64,000 nt of DNA from NCBI GenBank assembly GCA_009840545.1, contig VXNM01000008.1:6339-70338 (forward strand), written 5' to 3'. The translations under genes were made by a program, and so were the position numbers. Numbering within the stretch: the stretch's first letter is position 1; each line of letters begins with the position of its first letter. This document shows, piece by piece, positions 16,438-25,841 of the stretch. This DNA comes from Gammaproteobacteria bacterium (GTDB taxonomy: Bacteria; Pseudomonadota; Gammaproteobacteria; Pseudomonadales; Azotimanducaceae). A model generated the notes under the pieces. The model had not been told where the DNA came from. It did not search any database and saw only the letters and a list, made by a program, of their open reading frames with translations.

Positions 16438-17577
16438 ATGAAAAATCCCATCGAATCTCAACTTGCAGAAAATCCCCTCTACCTCAAAATGAAGGAACGC
16501 TCCGACGCGGACAAACCACCGTCTCGATCCAATCCGCTTGGTGCAGTGGCTCACGCTCGTGGTCCGGCGACACAAAGCCGCGCCGAACTTTTGAACCATA
16601 TTCGAGACCAAGACAAGGACCTCAAGTTGGGCTATTTCGGTGCAATTCGATACAAACCTGTCTCGGTCTGTGGACTTGAGCTTAAGCTTGAACCCCTTCA
16701 TCCCAGCATTGGAACAATAGTTCACGGGATTGACTTGAACCGGGACTTAGAGAGTCCGGAAGTGGTAGGTTTTCTTCGAGCTCTGTGGCTTGAACGTCGT
16801 GTGATCGGCTTTCGCGAACAGCAACACATGACTCAAAACGACATGGTTCGTTTCGCGCAACGGTTCGGTGAAGTCGGCGAGCAATTTGGAGAAAGCGAAC
16901 ATCGACCCAACTCTCCTCACGACATCAATCAACAAATCAAAGTACCCAATATTCCCAACATGCTGGTGTTGCCTTCGGACGAGAATGTACCCAGTGCGGC
17001 ATCTGGGTGGCATTGCGATGCAACGTGGCAGCCAAAGCCGCCCATGGGCTCGATTCTTATGTGCAGAGAGGCACCTCCCATTGGCGGAGACACATGCTTC
17101 TGCGACTGTTATGCAATGTGGGAAGGGCTCCCACTCAAAGTCAAGAAACGTGTCGAATTTCTTCGAGCCGTACATGTGGGGTCGGTGGGTCACCAAATGG
17201 ACGGCAAGACCCCATCGGCTGTTCATCCCGTAGCCCGTACACATCCTGAAACGGGCCGTACAACGTTGTACGTTCAACAGGGCTTTGTGCAAAGATTTGC
17301 GGTCGAGCACGAAATTTCTGAAGAGGAGCAAAGTGAGCTATTGCATGTTATGAAGATGCAGGAAGGAAGACCCGAATACACCTGTAGATTCCGTTGGGAA
17401 GAAGGATCCATCGCCATGTGGGACAACAGAGCCGTTCTACACACTGCGAGTGGTGATTTCTGGCCGCACCGACGTTTGATGGAGCGCTTGACAATTTTGG
17501 ATCGTGAAAGAGACCGGAGAGCTCCCTACTACGCTCCGGATGCCCAGCAATCGCCAGAAACTGTTGCTAATTCCTAG
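16438..17577 (+). CDS. TauD/TfdA-family 2-oxoglutarate dioxygenase
   Basis: A 379-residue Fe(II)/2-oxoglutarate-dependent dioxygenase. The iron-binding HxD is in WHCDATW, the distal His is in VLHTASGDFW, and the 2-oxoglutarate-binding arginine is in the following HRRLMERLTI. An ISAC of about 70 residues before the GTIVHGIDL segment is longer than in TauD (283 residues). The substrate is not evident; relatives act on taurine, alkyl sulfates or aryloxyalkanoates. I prefer the ATG at 16438 (MKNPIES) to the TTG at 16372. The next two genes, an aldo/keto reductase and an SDR, follow on the same strand, so a shared catabolic pathway is likely. Confidence 0.85.
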   Translation: MKNPIESQLAENPLYLKMKERSDADKPPSRSNPLGAVAHARGPATQSRAELLNHIRDQDKDLKLGYFGAIRYKPVSVCGLELKLEPLHPSIGTIVHGIDLNRDLESPEVVGFLRALWLERRVIGFREQQHMTQNDMVRFAQRFGEVGEQFGESEHRPNSPHDINQQIKVPNIPNMLVLPSDENVPSAASGWHCDATWQPKPPMGSILMCREAPPIGGDTCFCDCYAMWEGLPLKVKKRVEFLRAVHVGSVGHQMDGKTPSAVHPVARTHPETGRTTLYVQQGFVQRFAVEHEISEEEQSELLHVMKMQEGRPEYTCRFRWEEGSIAMWDNRAVLHTASGDFWPHRRLMERLTILDRERDRRAPYYAPDAQQSPETVANS

Positions 17578-17615
17578 CTTCTCCCAAGAATGATTAAACA
17601 AATAGGACTGTCTAC

Positions 17616-18494
17616 ATGAAAGACTTTCGCGAAACGATAGAAATCGGACGAACGGGACTGACTACGAGTCGGTTGGGAATTGGCTCAACTTTCAACGCTT
17701 CTGCGAGCGTGATCGAAGAAGCCTTCGAACAGGGAGTCAACTACCTCTATTGGGGGACGGTTAGACAACCCGGTTTTGCAGAGGCGATGAGAAACATTGA
17801 GAGATCACAGAGAGACAAGGCCATATTCACAATTCAATCCTACTCCAACGACTCCGGTACGATTGAGAAAGAAGTTGAAGATGCGTTGCGAGCGGCTGGA
17901 GTACAGCGATTTGACTTTCTACTTTTGGGGAATCGGATGTCCGTTCCGGACGAGTCGTACGTCGAAGTTTTCCACAGGCTGCGCGATAGAGACATCGTTC
18001 GCTATCTCTCTTTAAGCAGCCACAACAGACCTCTCGTACCTACCTTCATAGCGGATTACGAAGGCAACGAGTCACCGTATGACTTCCTCATGTTGCGTTA
18101 CAACGCTGTTCATCGAGGTGCGGAAACAGATGTATTTCCTTTTGTGAGTCCCGATAAGCCTCATCCAACCATCCAAGTCTATACAGCGACTCGATGGGGC
18201 CACTTATTGGACCCAACAAAAATGCCACCCGGAGAGGCACCCGTTAGCGCTCGCGACTGCTATCGTTACTCGCTTTCGCACGACGCGGTCGACATGATTC
18301 TCTGTGGTCCAGCGAACCGAGCACAAATGCAAGAAGCAATTGCTGCTTTGGATAAGGGTCCTCTCGACGCCGATGAACGCGAACGGATAGAGAGAATAGG
18401 AAAGCACCTCTACGCGCAGTACGCTCCAGCGTACCCCGATGCAGGCGATGCTCCCGACGTAGCTAGCGGGCTTGCAGCAAGTACGGCCTCTTAG
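17616..18494 (+). CDS. Aldo/keto reductase family protein
   Basis: A 292-residue protein with an aldo/keto reductase TIM-barrel pattern: LTTSRLGIGSTF near the N-terminus, VNYLYWGT at the position of the usual conserved Asp and Tyr, FDFLLLGN and the late GPANRAQMQEAIAAL segment, which corresponds to the NADPH-binding region. The canonical catalytic Asp-Tyr pair (D-TA--Y) seems altered to NYLYWGT, so the catalytic residues may differ. It starts 38 bp after the dioxygenase. The C-terminal 20 residues are Ala- and Pro-rich. The substrate is unknown. Confidence 0.8.
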   Translation: MKDFRETIEIGRTGLTTSRLGIGSTFNASASVIEEAFEQGVNYLYWGTVRQPGFAEAMRNIERSQRDKAIFTIQSYSNDSGTIEKEVEDALRAAGVQRFDFLLLGNRMSVPDESYVEVFHRLRDRDIVRYLSLSSHNRPLVPTFIADYEGNESPYDFLMLRYNAVHRGAETDVFPFVSPDKPHPTIQVYTATRWGHLLDPTKMPPGEAPVSARDCYRYSLSHDAVDMILCGPANRAQMQEAIAALDKGPLDADERERIERIGKHLYAQYAPAYPDAGDAPDVASGLAASTAS

Positions 18495-18562
18495 TAGTCG
18501 CTAGAGCTGTTGTGTAGACACGAAACCACTCCCAATTCTCTCGCTCTACCTATACAAGATTC

Positions 18563-19339
18563 ATGACTAGAAGCATTCTCGTGACCGGGGGTGCCCGAGG
18601 GATCGGAAAGGGAATCGCTAAGGCTTTTCTCCAAAAGGGAGATCATGTGCTGATTGCTGATCTGGGAGGAATCACATCTTGGAAATACAGCTTGTCCAAA
18701 AGCTCCGATCTAACGGAGACAGTAGACGAACTTTCTAGTTTGGGTTCGATAAAGGCAATCGGACTCGACGTCACAGACTACGACTCTTGCATTGCTGCCA
18801 CGGAACATTTGGTGGAAGATACCGGTTCGTTAGACGTACTCGTCAACAATGCAGGAATTGTCGATAGCGGACCAATCGATAGTTTCTCAGAATCTAATTG
18901 GGATCGTGTGTTCGACGTCAACGTCAAGGGAATCTACAACATGATTCGAGCTGCTCTTCCTTATCTGCGCAAGAGTCAGGACCCCGCAATAGTCAATACT
19001 GCTTCCATTGCGGGAAAACGTGGAAGCGCAAACATGTCGTGCTACTGTGCTTCGAAATTTGCAGTCGTCGGATTGACACAGTCTTTAGCGCAAGAGTTCG
19101 CTTCATCTGGAATACGTGTCAATGCCGTGTGTCCGGGAATTGTTGGAACAGCTATGTGGTTCGACCACCTCATGGCGAACCAGGGTGAGGAGAGATTCAA
19201 TTCGGCAATGCAACAGAGGATTCCTCTTCAACAGCCTCAGACCGTAGAAGACATCGGCGAAGCGGTGGTCTATTTAGCGACTGCCAAGAACGTGACGGGG
19301 ATTTCGATGAACGTTGCAGGTGGACTTGATATGCATTAA
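18563..19339 (+). CDS. Short-chain dehydrogenase/reductase
   Basis: A 258-residue classical SDR oxidoreductase using NAD(P). The cofactor motif TGGARGIG is at residues 8-15, NNAG at 95-98, catalytic Ser148, and the Tyr161-x3-Lys165 pair (YCASK). The C-terminal VNAVCPGIVGTAMW segment is typical. There is no acidic residue pattern that settles NAD versus NADP. It is the third gene of the dioxygenase-reductase-SDR run, and probably oxidises or reduces an alcohol/ketone in the same route. Confidence 0.92.
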   Translation: MTRSILVTGGARGIGKGIAKAFLQKGDHVLIADLGGITSWKYSLSKSSDLTETVDELSSLGSIKAIGLDVTDYDSCIAATEHLVEDTGSLDVLVNNAGIVDSGPIDSFSESNWDRVFDVNVKGIYNMIRAALPYLRKSQDPAIVNTASIAGKRGSANMSCYCASKFAVVGLTQSLAQEFASSGIRVNAVCPGIVGTAMWFDHLMANQGEERFNSAMQQRIPLQQPQTVEDIGEAVVYLATAKNVTGISMNVAGGLDMH

Positions 19340-19419
19340 TTACTCTTGGTGTGCACCTGCAAGCAGGTCGGATCTAGTGGAGGAATCTCGTTGTAACCAC
19401 GGTGCAGACTCCCAACTTT

Positions 19420-21213
19420 CTAGTCGCTCAACTCATCCAGATGCTCTTGCGACAATTGTGATTCGACGTACTCCATCTGATCAGAGTTGAAAACAGGCCT
19501 GTCTGCATTGATTCTAAAGAGACTTAGCGCCGCTAGCGATCGTACATGGTCTGTCGGAAGATCCTGAAGACCGTTCAGTAGTTGCTCAGGATTCGAGTAC
19601 GCCCATATCTGAAGAATGCGACCGTAGTACACATCTCGTTGCTCTTCATGCATTTTCTTGCCAAGTTCCAATGCCTCAAGAGGTCGTCGTTCCGCGACCA
19701 GAGCTCGTCCCACATGCTGAAAAGAATCTCTCACACCTTCATCTCTCACCTGTTCCAAGAGCTCAATGGCTCTGTCAATGTCGGATTTGGACACGATTTC
19801 AATGACCGCAACTTCGATGGGTCCTCGTAGATCGTCTATAGGTTGATTCAGGGCAGCCTCCATAGCAAGTGTGGGATCCCGGCGAGCCAACTCCGCAATC
19901 GTCGTGCGCAACATGACCGGTCGATAGGGGTTCTCGGCACTAGTTCTAGTTTCCAACCAATCTAGTGTAAGACCTGGGTCTATTGATGCCGAAGCTTCCA
20001 CAAGCGAATTTTCGACGGTCCAGGTAATTACTCCTTCACTTCTCAGATTCTCTACAAGCTCCATGGCTTTTTGTGAATCTCTGCGGGCGATCTTGCCTAT
20101 GGACAAGTTGAGAACTTCCAAGAGCACCTCCGGTGGAAACAGGTTTCTACTCTCAAACAGGCTTTCGGCATCTTGTTCAGCCCATCTCCTCATCACGACA
20201 AAGATCAAGTCTCGTCTTGTTTCGTAATCTTCAACTGAGGTCACTGAATCTAGAGCTGCAATGCCATCGGATTTTGCCCAATTTCCAATTAGCCTAGAGA
20301 GCGCTTCTCTTTGGTTCGGAATCGCTAGAACTTGTGCAAAAGTTCCAGAAGGATCATCTTGTGCAACAGTGGATATAACTTGCTCTGCAAGGACATCTGC
20401 TCCAAGTCTGTCTTCCAATGAATCGAGGAGGGGTCCTAGAACACTTATACCGTCTGATTCGACCCATTTCTCTGCAATCCCCACCAGCAAATCGAATACT
20501 GGAATCAAGTCTCTTTCGCTTTCCATCGCAGAACGCCATGCCTCCCCTGGATTGTCCGTCAGAATTTGGGAAGATTCCTCAAGAACGATCCGACGAGCTA
20601 ATTCCTCTCTGGCAAACTGACGTCCAATCGCAATACGCCGATTCTTGGGCAAATCTGTCCTTGTCAATAGGATTGACCTTAACGCAAGATCACGGTCCAC
20701 ACCATCGAGTTTGAGTCCGGTAGTGGCGGCTCCAGATAGGTCCACAAGGGACCACTCACTGAATACAGACTCGACCATCCACTTGCGTTCTTCGCGGGGG
20801 TAGGAGGAAGCGAGATTGAGTGCTTTTCGCGGATTGATTGCAGTGAGCCTCCTCAGTGTAGAGTCCTGAGTCGTTCGACGCCAGGGCGACTCCTCAATGT
20901 CCGCCGACTGTCTCAGAAGAGCCGCGAGTCGGTTTTCGCTGGTTTTCTGAAGAAACTCGTAAAGCTGAGTCTTTTGCAAGAGGGCACTTGTATCTCCAGA
21001 CGAATTCACCGCAAGAAAAGAATCGAGATCCTCCAGGACATTCGCTTCGCCTGAATCAACGTCTTGAACTACACTCCGTTGACCGTCAGGCGATTGAAGT
21101 TGCAAAAGAAAAATCCAGTAGAGCGCGACTACAGCTAGTAGCGCTCCACCAATCCCAAATCCCAGACTGATCGATCTCGGTTCGAGATATGACTTCAGTG
21201 ATTGATTGACCAT
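19420..21213 (-). CDS. Membrane-anchored helical-repeat protein, paralogue A
   Basis: A 597-residue protein of unknown function. One N-terminal membrane anchor (about residues 17-36) is preceded by a short cytoplasmic head, so most of the chain should be periplasmic. The rest consists of about 35-residue helical repeats with a loose W/L-A-x-x-D-P-x-x-A pattern, for example WSLVDLSGAA, WAKSDGIAAL, WAEQDAESLF, IARRDSQKAM, LARRDPTLAM and WAYSNPEQLL. HEAT- or TPR-like solenoids look like this, but I cannot assign either. The downstream-most tail SDQMEYVESQL resembles that of the next gene. It is a tandem paralogue of 21284-23074. Confidence 0.8.
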   Translation of the reverse strand: MVNQSLKSYLEPRSISLGFGIGGALLAVVALYWIFLLQLQSPDGQRSVVQDVDSGEANVLEDLDSFLAVNSSGDTSALLQKTQLYEFLQKTSENRLAALLRQSADIEESPWRRTTQDSTLRRLTAINPRKALNLASSYPREERKWMVESVFSEWSLVDLSGAATTGLKLDGVDRDLALRSILLTRTDLPKNRRIAIGRQFAREELARRIVLEESSQILTDNPGEAWRSAMESERDLIPVFDLLVGIAEKWVESDGISVLGPLLDSLEDRLGADVLAEQVISTVAQDDPSGTFAQVLAIPNQREALSRLIGNWAKSDGIAALDSVTSVEDYETRRDLIFVVMRRWAEQDAESLFESRNLFPPEVLLEVLNLSIGKIARRDSQKAMELVENLRSEGVITWTVENSLVEASASIDPGLTLDWLETRTSAENPYRPVMLRTTIAELARRDPTLAMEAALNQPIDDLRGPIEVAVIEIVSKSDIDRAIELLEQVRDEGVRDSFQHVGRALVAERRPLEALELGKKMHEEQRDVYYGRILQIWAYSNPEQLLNGLQDLPTDHVRSLAALSLFRINADRPVFNSDQMEYVESQLSQEHLDELSD

Positions 21214-21283
21214 ATCGACAGATCTACCGTCTCGATCTCATCCAGTCAGAAATGGCAACCCATATGTGACCAACAGGCATCAT

Positions 21284-23074
21284 TCAATCACCGTTCAAGA
21301 AGCTCTTGACATACTTCAATTGGTCATGAGACAGTAATGGATGGGACTGCTGCCGTTGAACCAATTGAGTTGCTGCTATTTTGCGAATAGCTGGTGTGGC
21401 AAGTTCATCGAGAGCATTCATCATCTGCAAGGGGTTGTTGGCCGCCCATGTTGGGAAAACTGAATAGAAGAGGTTTGTCTTCTCACTCTCGTGTAGATGA
21501 TCTCCCAATTGCAAAGCACGCTGTGGTCTGCCATTGGCGGTTAGATGGGAAGCCAACCATATGACAGCACTGAGCTTTGACTCCTTGGAAACTCTTGGCA
21601 ACAATGCTTCAGCTGATTCCAGGTCAGTTCCGACGAGCGAGAGTACAACCTCAAGATCCAAAGCTCTTCCCTCTTCCTCCGAGAGGTTCCTCAGCGCAAT
21701 ATCCATAGCAAGCTCAGGTTCAAGTGGAGCCAAATTAACGAGAGCAATATGCAGCATGTCCAAGGCACCAGGACCAAAACTCTCTTGTCGTGATTGAACC
21801 CATTTTGTTGCTGATTGAGGGTCTTGCATCGACCACTCCTTGACAAATGAGCTCTGAATCATGGATATCTTTAGTCCTTGGTTCGCCAATTCATCCATCA
21901 AATTGATGGCTTCTTGGGGAATTGACCGCGCGATCGCGATTACTGCTTGCTCAAGACCCGCAAGCTTTAGATCTGCTGAGTACGATTCCATGTTGGCGAT
22001 CAATGCCTGCAAATCTGAACGAGCCCAAACACTTGCTACCGTGCTTGTCAGGTTCTTATAACCAATGTTTTGCTCATAGTTTGAGACTGTTGCAAAAGCG
22101 GATACAGGATCGGATTGAGCCCACTCCTCTGCAATAGCGTGCATTAGGGCATCTCTGCACGAATGAGAGAGCGAGGACGCCTGATCAAAGATCTCTTGCG
22201 GATTGACTCGGGCAAGCACTTTCACGACATAGCGAAGAAAGACATACTTCTCAGAACTCCAAGCATCCACTCCGGGATTGATTGACTCGACAATTTTCTC
22301 GATGAGCCGCTCGCTTTTCTGTTGCCTCCAGTCTCGTGCGAGATCCGCTAGCAATCCTGCTCTACTGACCAGAGATTGTTCGTTTTTGACAATAGCATTC
22401 CAAGCCCGTTCTGGATTCCCACCCATCTCCCGAGCGATTCGTTCCGCCATCAACTGTGGTACGAAGCGTGCTCCGTCAAACTGCGTTGCTATCTTCAGTT
22501 GCAAGTCTTCCCTTAAGTCCGACCTAGTTTTTAGAATTGCAATGAGAGCTTTGTGTTTCAGAAATGGCTCCAAGTTGGAACCTGCCTCTATTGCAGAGTC
22601 CAAATCCGAGACTGACCAAACACCAAACACACTTTCGATTGCCCTCGATTGATCCTCCCGAGATATCCTCAGCGCATGTTGAAGTGCGTCGTCCGGGTTA
22701 AGTTCACTGAATCGCTCAAAGATTGCAGACTGAACGGCATGTCGGTCAGCTAACGGTTCGAATTCCATCGACTCATCAAGCCAACCTAAGAGGTCAATCT
22801 CATCCTTAATTGAAATCGCTTTGTAGAGCGAAGCATTTCCTGAGAAGCTCCGTTCGAAGTCTTCAAGTTGCTCCAACTCTCGAGCAATGGAACCAGTAGT
22901 TGGGGACGCACCATCAACATCCACTGTTGAAGTTTGCGCTTCTGAACTAGACGACCCGCCAAGTATCTGTACGCATACAAACCAGACAAGAACAGCGACT
23001 GAACTGCCAATTAGGAACCCAAGAAGTATGGACTTCGGTTCTTTGAAACGCTTCACAGCTTCTGAGTCAGGCAT
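21284..23074 (-). CDS. Membrane-anchored helical-repeat protein, paralogue B
   Basis: A 596-residue protein of unknown function and the upstream twin of 19420-21213. It shares the order of features: a short head with EPKSILLGF (EPRSISLGF in the twin), one membrane anchor (about residues 18-37), an acidic low-complexity stretch, then helical repeats such as WSVSDLDSAI, WAQSDPVSAF, WARSDLQALI, WSMQDPQSAT and WAANNPLQMM. The tail SHDQLKYVKSFL matches SDQMEYVESQL of the twin. The genes are 70 bp apart. Sequence identity is modest by eye, so the duplication is old. Confidence 0.8.
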   Translation of the reverse strand: MPDSEAVKRFKEPKSILLGFLIGSSVAVLVWFVCVQILGGSSSSEAQTSTVDVDGASPTTGSIARELEQLEDFERSFSGNASLYKAISIKDEIDLLGWLDESMEFEPLADRHAVQSAIFERFSELNPDDALQHALRISREDQSRAIESVFGVWSVSDLDSAIEAGSNLEPFLKHKALIAILKTRSDLREDLQLKIATQFDGARFVPQLMAERIAREMGGNPERAWNAIVKNEQSLVSRAGLLADLARDWRQQKSERLIEKIVESINPGVDAWSSEKYVFLRYVVKVLARVNPQEIFDQASSLSHSCRDALMHAIAEEWAQSDPVSAFATVSNYEQNIGYKNLTSTVASVWARSDLQALIANMESYSADLKLAGLEQAVIAIARSIPQEAINLMDELANQGLKISMIQSSFVKEWSMQDPQSATKWVQSRQESFGPGALDMLHIALVNLAPLEPELAMDIALRNLSEEEGRALDLEVVLSLVGTDLESAEALLPRVSKESKLSAVIWLASHLTANGRPQRALQLGDHLHESEKTNLFYSVFPTWAANNPLQMMNALDELATPAIRKIAATQLVQRQQSHPLLSHDQLKYVKSFLNGD

Positions 23075-23321
23075 TGCACTTGTTCAAGAAGTTAATCGCC
23101 CAGTGATAGCAAATCATATTGAATCGGTCATCTACTCGAGCTTCACTTCAACAAGCTGCGAGCCACTCAACTACCTTGGACGCCTTTTTATTAGAGCTCT
23201 ATGACAAAGCACAGGCTGTTTTTGGGCACGCGAGAAAAATCCCTGTAGCAAGACGACAACGGATCAAACACAATGCCTAACACAGCAAGGACGAATTTTG
23301 TCCTCTGACGTGTGTTTGAGT

Positions 23322-24587
23322 CTATTCGGATTGGAGTGCGGCGACTGGATCGAGTTTTGAGGCCGCCATGGCGGGATATACGCCAAACCCCACAGCGATT
23401 GTGGCACACACGATGACTGCAACAACAATGCTCAGCAGGGAAAATGCGACCGCCCAATGTGAAAAGAGATTCACTCCGTAGGCGATTACTACGCCGGCAA
23501 TAATCCCGAGGAAAGCTCCTAGTAACGCAATAACCGTTGTTTCAATCAAGAACTGTCTAACAACGTCTGTACGTCGTGCCCCCACAGCGCGGAGCAATCC
23601 AATTTCAGATCTCCTTTCGAGCACGCAAGCGAGCATGATATTCATGATTCCGATTCCGCCAACCACCAGCGAGATTCCAGCAACCACACACATCACAATG
23701 GCAAAAATTCTCTGTGTTTGCCTCTGCTGAGCGAGCAATTTCGCGGGTACGACCATTCGAAAATCGTCTTGACCTCCATGGCGTCGATCAAGAATTAGGT
23801 CAATCGCCTCCGCGGCAGCCGAAAGGTCTTGTGACGGCGCAATCTTGATTTTGAGCATCGATAGCTCTGAATCCATCTGATTGCGAGACATACGTTTTAA
23901 TCCCGTCTGGAGCGGAATGTAAACACGATCGCTCTCTCCTCCCACCTGTTCGCCTTGAAAACTTTCGCCCGTGAGTTGTCGGTCCCTAAGTACTCCGATC
24001 ACTTCGACCCACAGATAGTTAATCTTCACGCGCTGCCCAATTGCGTCGCCTCGAGGAAATAGCCTACGAGCCGCTGCGTCCCCCAGCAGCGCATACTGAG
24101 CAAACCGGGCGTCGTCTTCTATATCGAAAAGCCTACCAAGAGATGGCTCCAATCCCGACATTTGAAAAAATCCTGGACTAACAGCCCAAACTTCGGCGGA
24201 GCTATTTCCCTGGGGAGAAAAAAGATCGTCCCAAACCGGAACGACTCGAATACCAGCCCAGGTGTCCACAAAAGGCATTGTGTCAGCTATAGCCTTGGCA
24301 TCTGCAACTGAAAGTCCCGCAGAATGCTGTCTTATATCGGCCAAACTGTCATCCAACGGACTTTCGTCATGTACGATGAGATTGCGAACCCCCATCCCCT
24401 CGATCATCTTCAGAGCTTCGATTTCGCCACCGCGACTTACGGCCAACATCGCAATAACTGCGCCAACTCCAAAGATCATTCCGAGCAACGTAAGAAATGT
24501 TCGAAGCCCGTGATGCGCCAAGTATGTGAGCGCCAACTTTACGTCCGGAATGAGATCCTTGCTAAAGAAGGCAAAAAATCTAGACAC
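23322..24587 (-). CDS. MacB/FtsX-type ABC transporter permease
   Basis: A 421-residue inner-membrane permease. One N-terminal membrane segment (about residues 33-52, LLGMIFGVGAVIAMLAVSRG) is followed by a large periplasmic MacB-like domain (about 55-290) and three C-terminal membrane segments (starting AIVMCVVAGISLVVGGIGIMN). The LERRSEIGLLRAVGAR segment is the conserved FtsX-family coupling region. No ATPase domain is fused; the ATPase is encoded at 28056-28784 in the same operon. The three adaptor genes lie between them. Exports of peptides, lipoproteins or antibiotics are all possible. Confidence 0.92.
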   Translation of the reverse strand: MSRFFAFFSKDLIPDVKLALTYLAHHGLRTFLTLLGMIFGVGAVIAMLAVSRGGEIEALKMIEGMGVRNLIVHDESPLDDSLADIRQHSAGLSVADAKAIADTMPFVDTWAGIRVVPVWDDLFSPQGNSSAEVWAVSPGFFQMSGLEPSLGRLFDIEDDARFAQYALLGDAAARRLFPRGDAIGQRVKINYLWVEVIGVLRDRQLTGESFQGEQVGGESDRVYIPLQTGLKRMSRNQMDSELSMLKIKIAPSQDLSAAAEAIDLILDRRHGGQDDFRMVVPAKLLAQQRQTQRIFAIVMCVVAGISLVVGGIGIMNIMLACVLERRSEIGLLRAVGARRTDVVRQFLIETTVIALLGAFLGIIAGVVIAYGVNLFSHWAVAFSLLSIVVAVIVCATIAVGFGVYPAMAASKLDPVAALQSE

Positions 24588-24623
24588 TCAAGCTCCCTTT
24601 TTCAGCGAAACAAAAATGCTACG

Positions 24624-25841
24624 TTATGTTGGGGACTGAGTCGGTGCAACTAGACTGATACGCTCACCTGCTTCCAGGCCGGTCGATATCTCAATCAATG
24701 TTGGACTCTTGCGTCCAAGCTCCACATAACGCAGTTGTGGTTCTGCCTTGTTGGCAAGTACGTACACATGAGGCTTGTCTTCGTCGAAGAAAACGGCTTG
24801 TTGAGGCACCAAAATTACATCTTGAAGCTCATCAGTGGTAATTGTGGCCAAAACGCTACTTCCCACACGCATCAAGTCGGGATCTATCTCGTCGAATTCT
24901 GCACTAACGATTCGGTACTTTGTTGGATCAGATCCATCAAGTGAACTCGCCATTCGAGCAACGTCGGTGATCACCCCGGTAAACAAGTGATCCATTGCAC
25001 TGTCTATGCGGAATTCAACCCTTTGTCCTTCCTCGATTCCTACGGCATCGACCTCTAGAACATGGATCTCTGCTTTCACCTTTCCTCTAATCGGTAGTGA
25101 ACCGATTCGGTATCCGCGCCATATGGTTTGACCGGGAGAAATTTTTCCTCCGCCCCATCTCATGGTGGCATAGACGAATGTTCCGTCTTCTGGGCTCTTT
25201 AGTTCCATGATGTCCAATGCCTTCTTGTTCCGATCAAGACCCTCTTGGGACATTTGCATGTCTGCTCCGATTCGCTGAGTCTCTGCGTCAAATTGGCGCT
25301 GATTCGACTCCTTTTCCCAGAGGTAGAACTGCTTCTGAACAGACAGATATTCGAGATTGTCGATGGCATCAATAATTTCATGCTTGCTAAAGGCGCCTCC
25401 TTCTTCGAGGCCCTTGTAGTTCTCGGCAATTTCAGTTTCACCTTCGACTTGGCTCATGCTGTGAATGATGTCCATGACTGTTGCTTCGTTGCCGAGTTCG
25501 AAGGATGCCAGTTCAAGTTCCCGTTGTTGGATCTCAAGCTCTCTTCGTTCAATTTCTGATAGAACTTGAGCGTCGTCAAACCGAGCGATGACATCGCCTT
25601 TTTTGACTTCTGAATACTCTGGTACAAGCCAAAGTAGTTCAAAGCTCATGTTGACATTTCCCGGAACGGCAATGGGAACTTCTTCTGTAGCGACGATTTC
25701 TCCGATAGCCTGAACTTCAAACGTGTGGCTCTTGGCATCCACGGTCACCGAAGAATAGACCGGACCCGACTGTGAACAACTGGATGTTAAAACTAACAGT
25801 CCAAAGACAAGTCCACAGAAAAAACTCTTCGAAAAATTCAT
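24624..25841 (-). CDS. Periplasmic adaptor (MFP) lipoprotein, third of three
   Basis: A 405-residue membrane-fusion/adaptor protein. The signal peptide ends in LVLTSSC, a near-consensus lipobox, so it is probably lipid-anchored. A first half-lipoyl segment (VQAIGEIVATEEV), a coiled-coil hairpin (about residues 95-200) and the second half with GGKISPGQTIWRG follow, then a beta-barrel domain and a C-terminal GLEAGERISLV segment. Adaptors bridge inner-membrane transporters to outer-membrane channels. The ATG overlaps the stop of the preceding adaptor by 4 nt (ATGA), and the permease gene starts 36 bp downstream. Confidence 0.9.
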   Translation of the reverse strand: MNFSKSFFCGLVFGLLVLTSSCSQSGPVYSSVTVDAKSHTFEVQAIGEIVATEEVPIAVPGNVNMSFELLWLVPEYSEVKKGDVIARFDDAQVLSEIERRELEIQQRELELASFELGNEATVMDIIHSMSQVEGETEIAENYKGLEEGGAFSKHEIIDAIDNLEYLSVQKQFYLWEKESNQRQFDAETQRIGADMQMSQEGLDRNKKALDIMELKSPEDGTFVYATMRWGGGKISPGQTIWRGYRIGSLPIRGKVKAEIHVLEVDAVGIEEGQRVEFRIDSAMDHLFTGVITDVARMASSLDGSDPTKYRIVSAEFDEIDPDLMRVGSSVLATITTDELQDVILVPQQAVFFDEDKPHVYVLANKAEPQLRYVELGRKSPTLIEISTGLEAGERISLVAPTQSPT

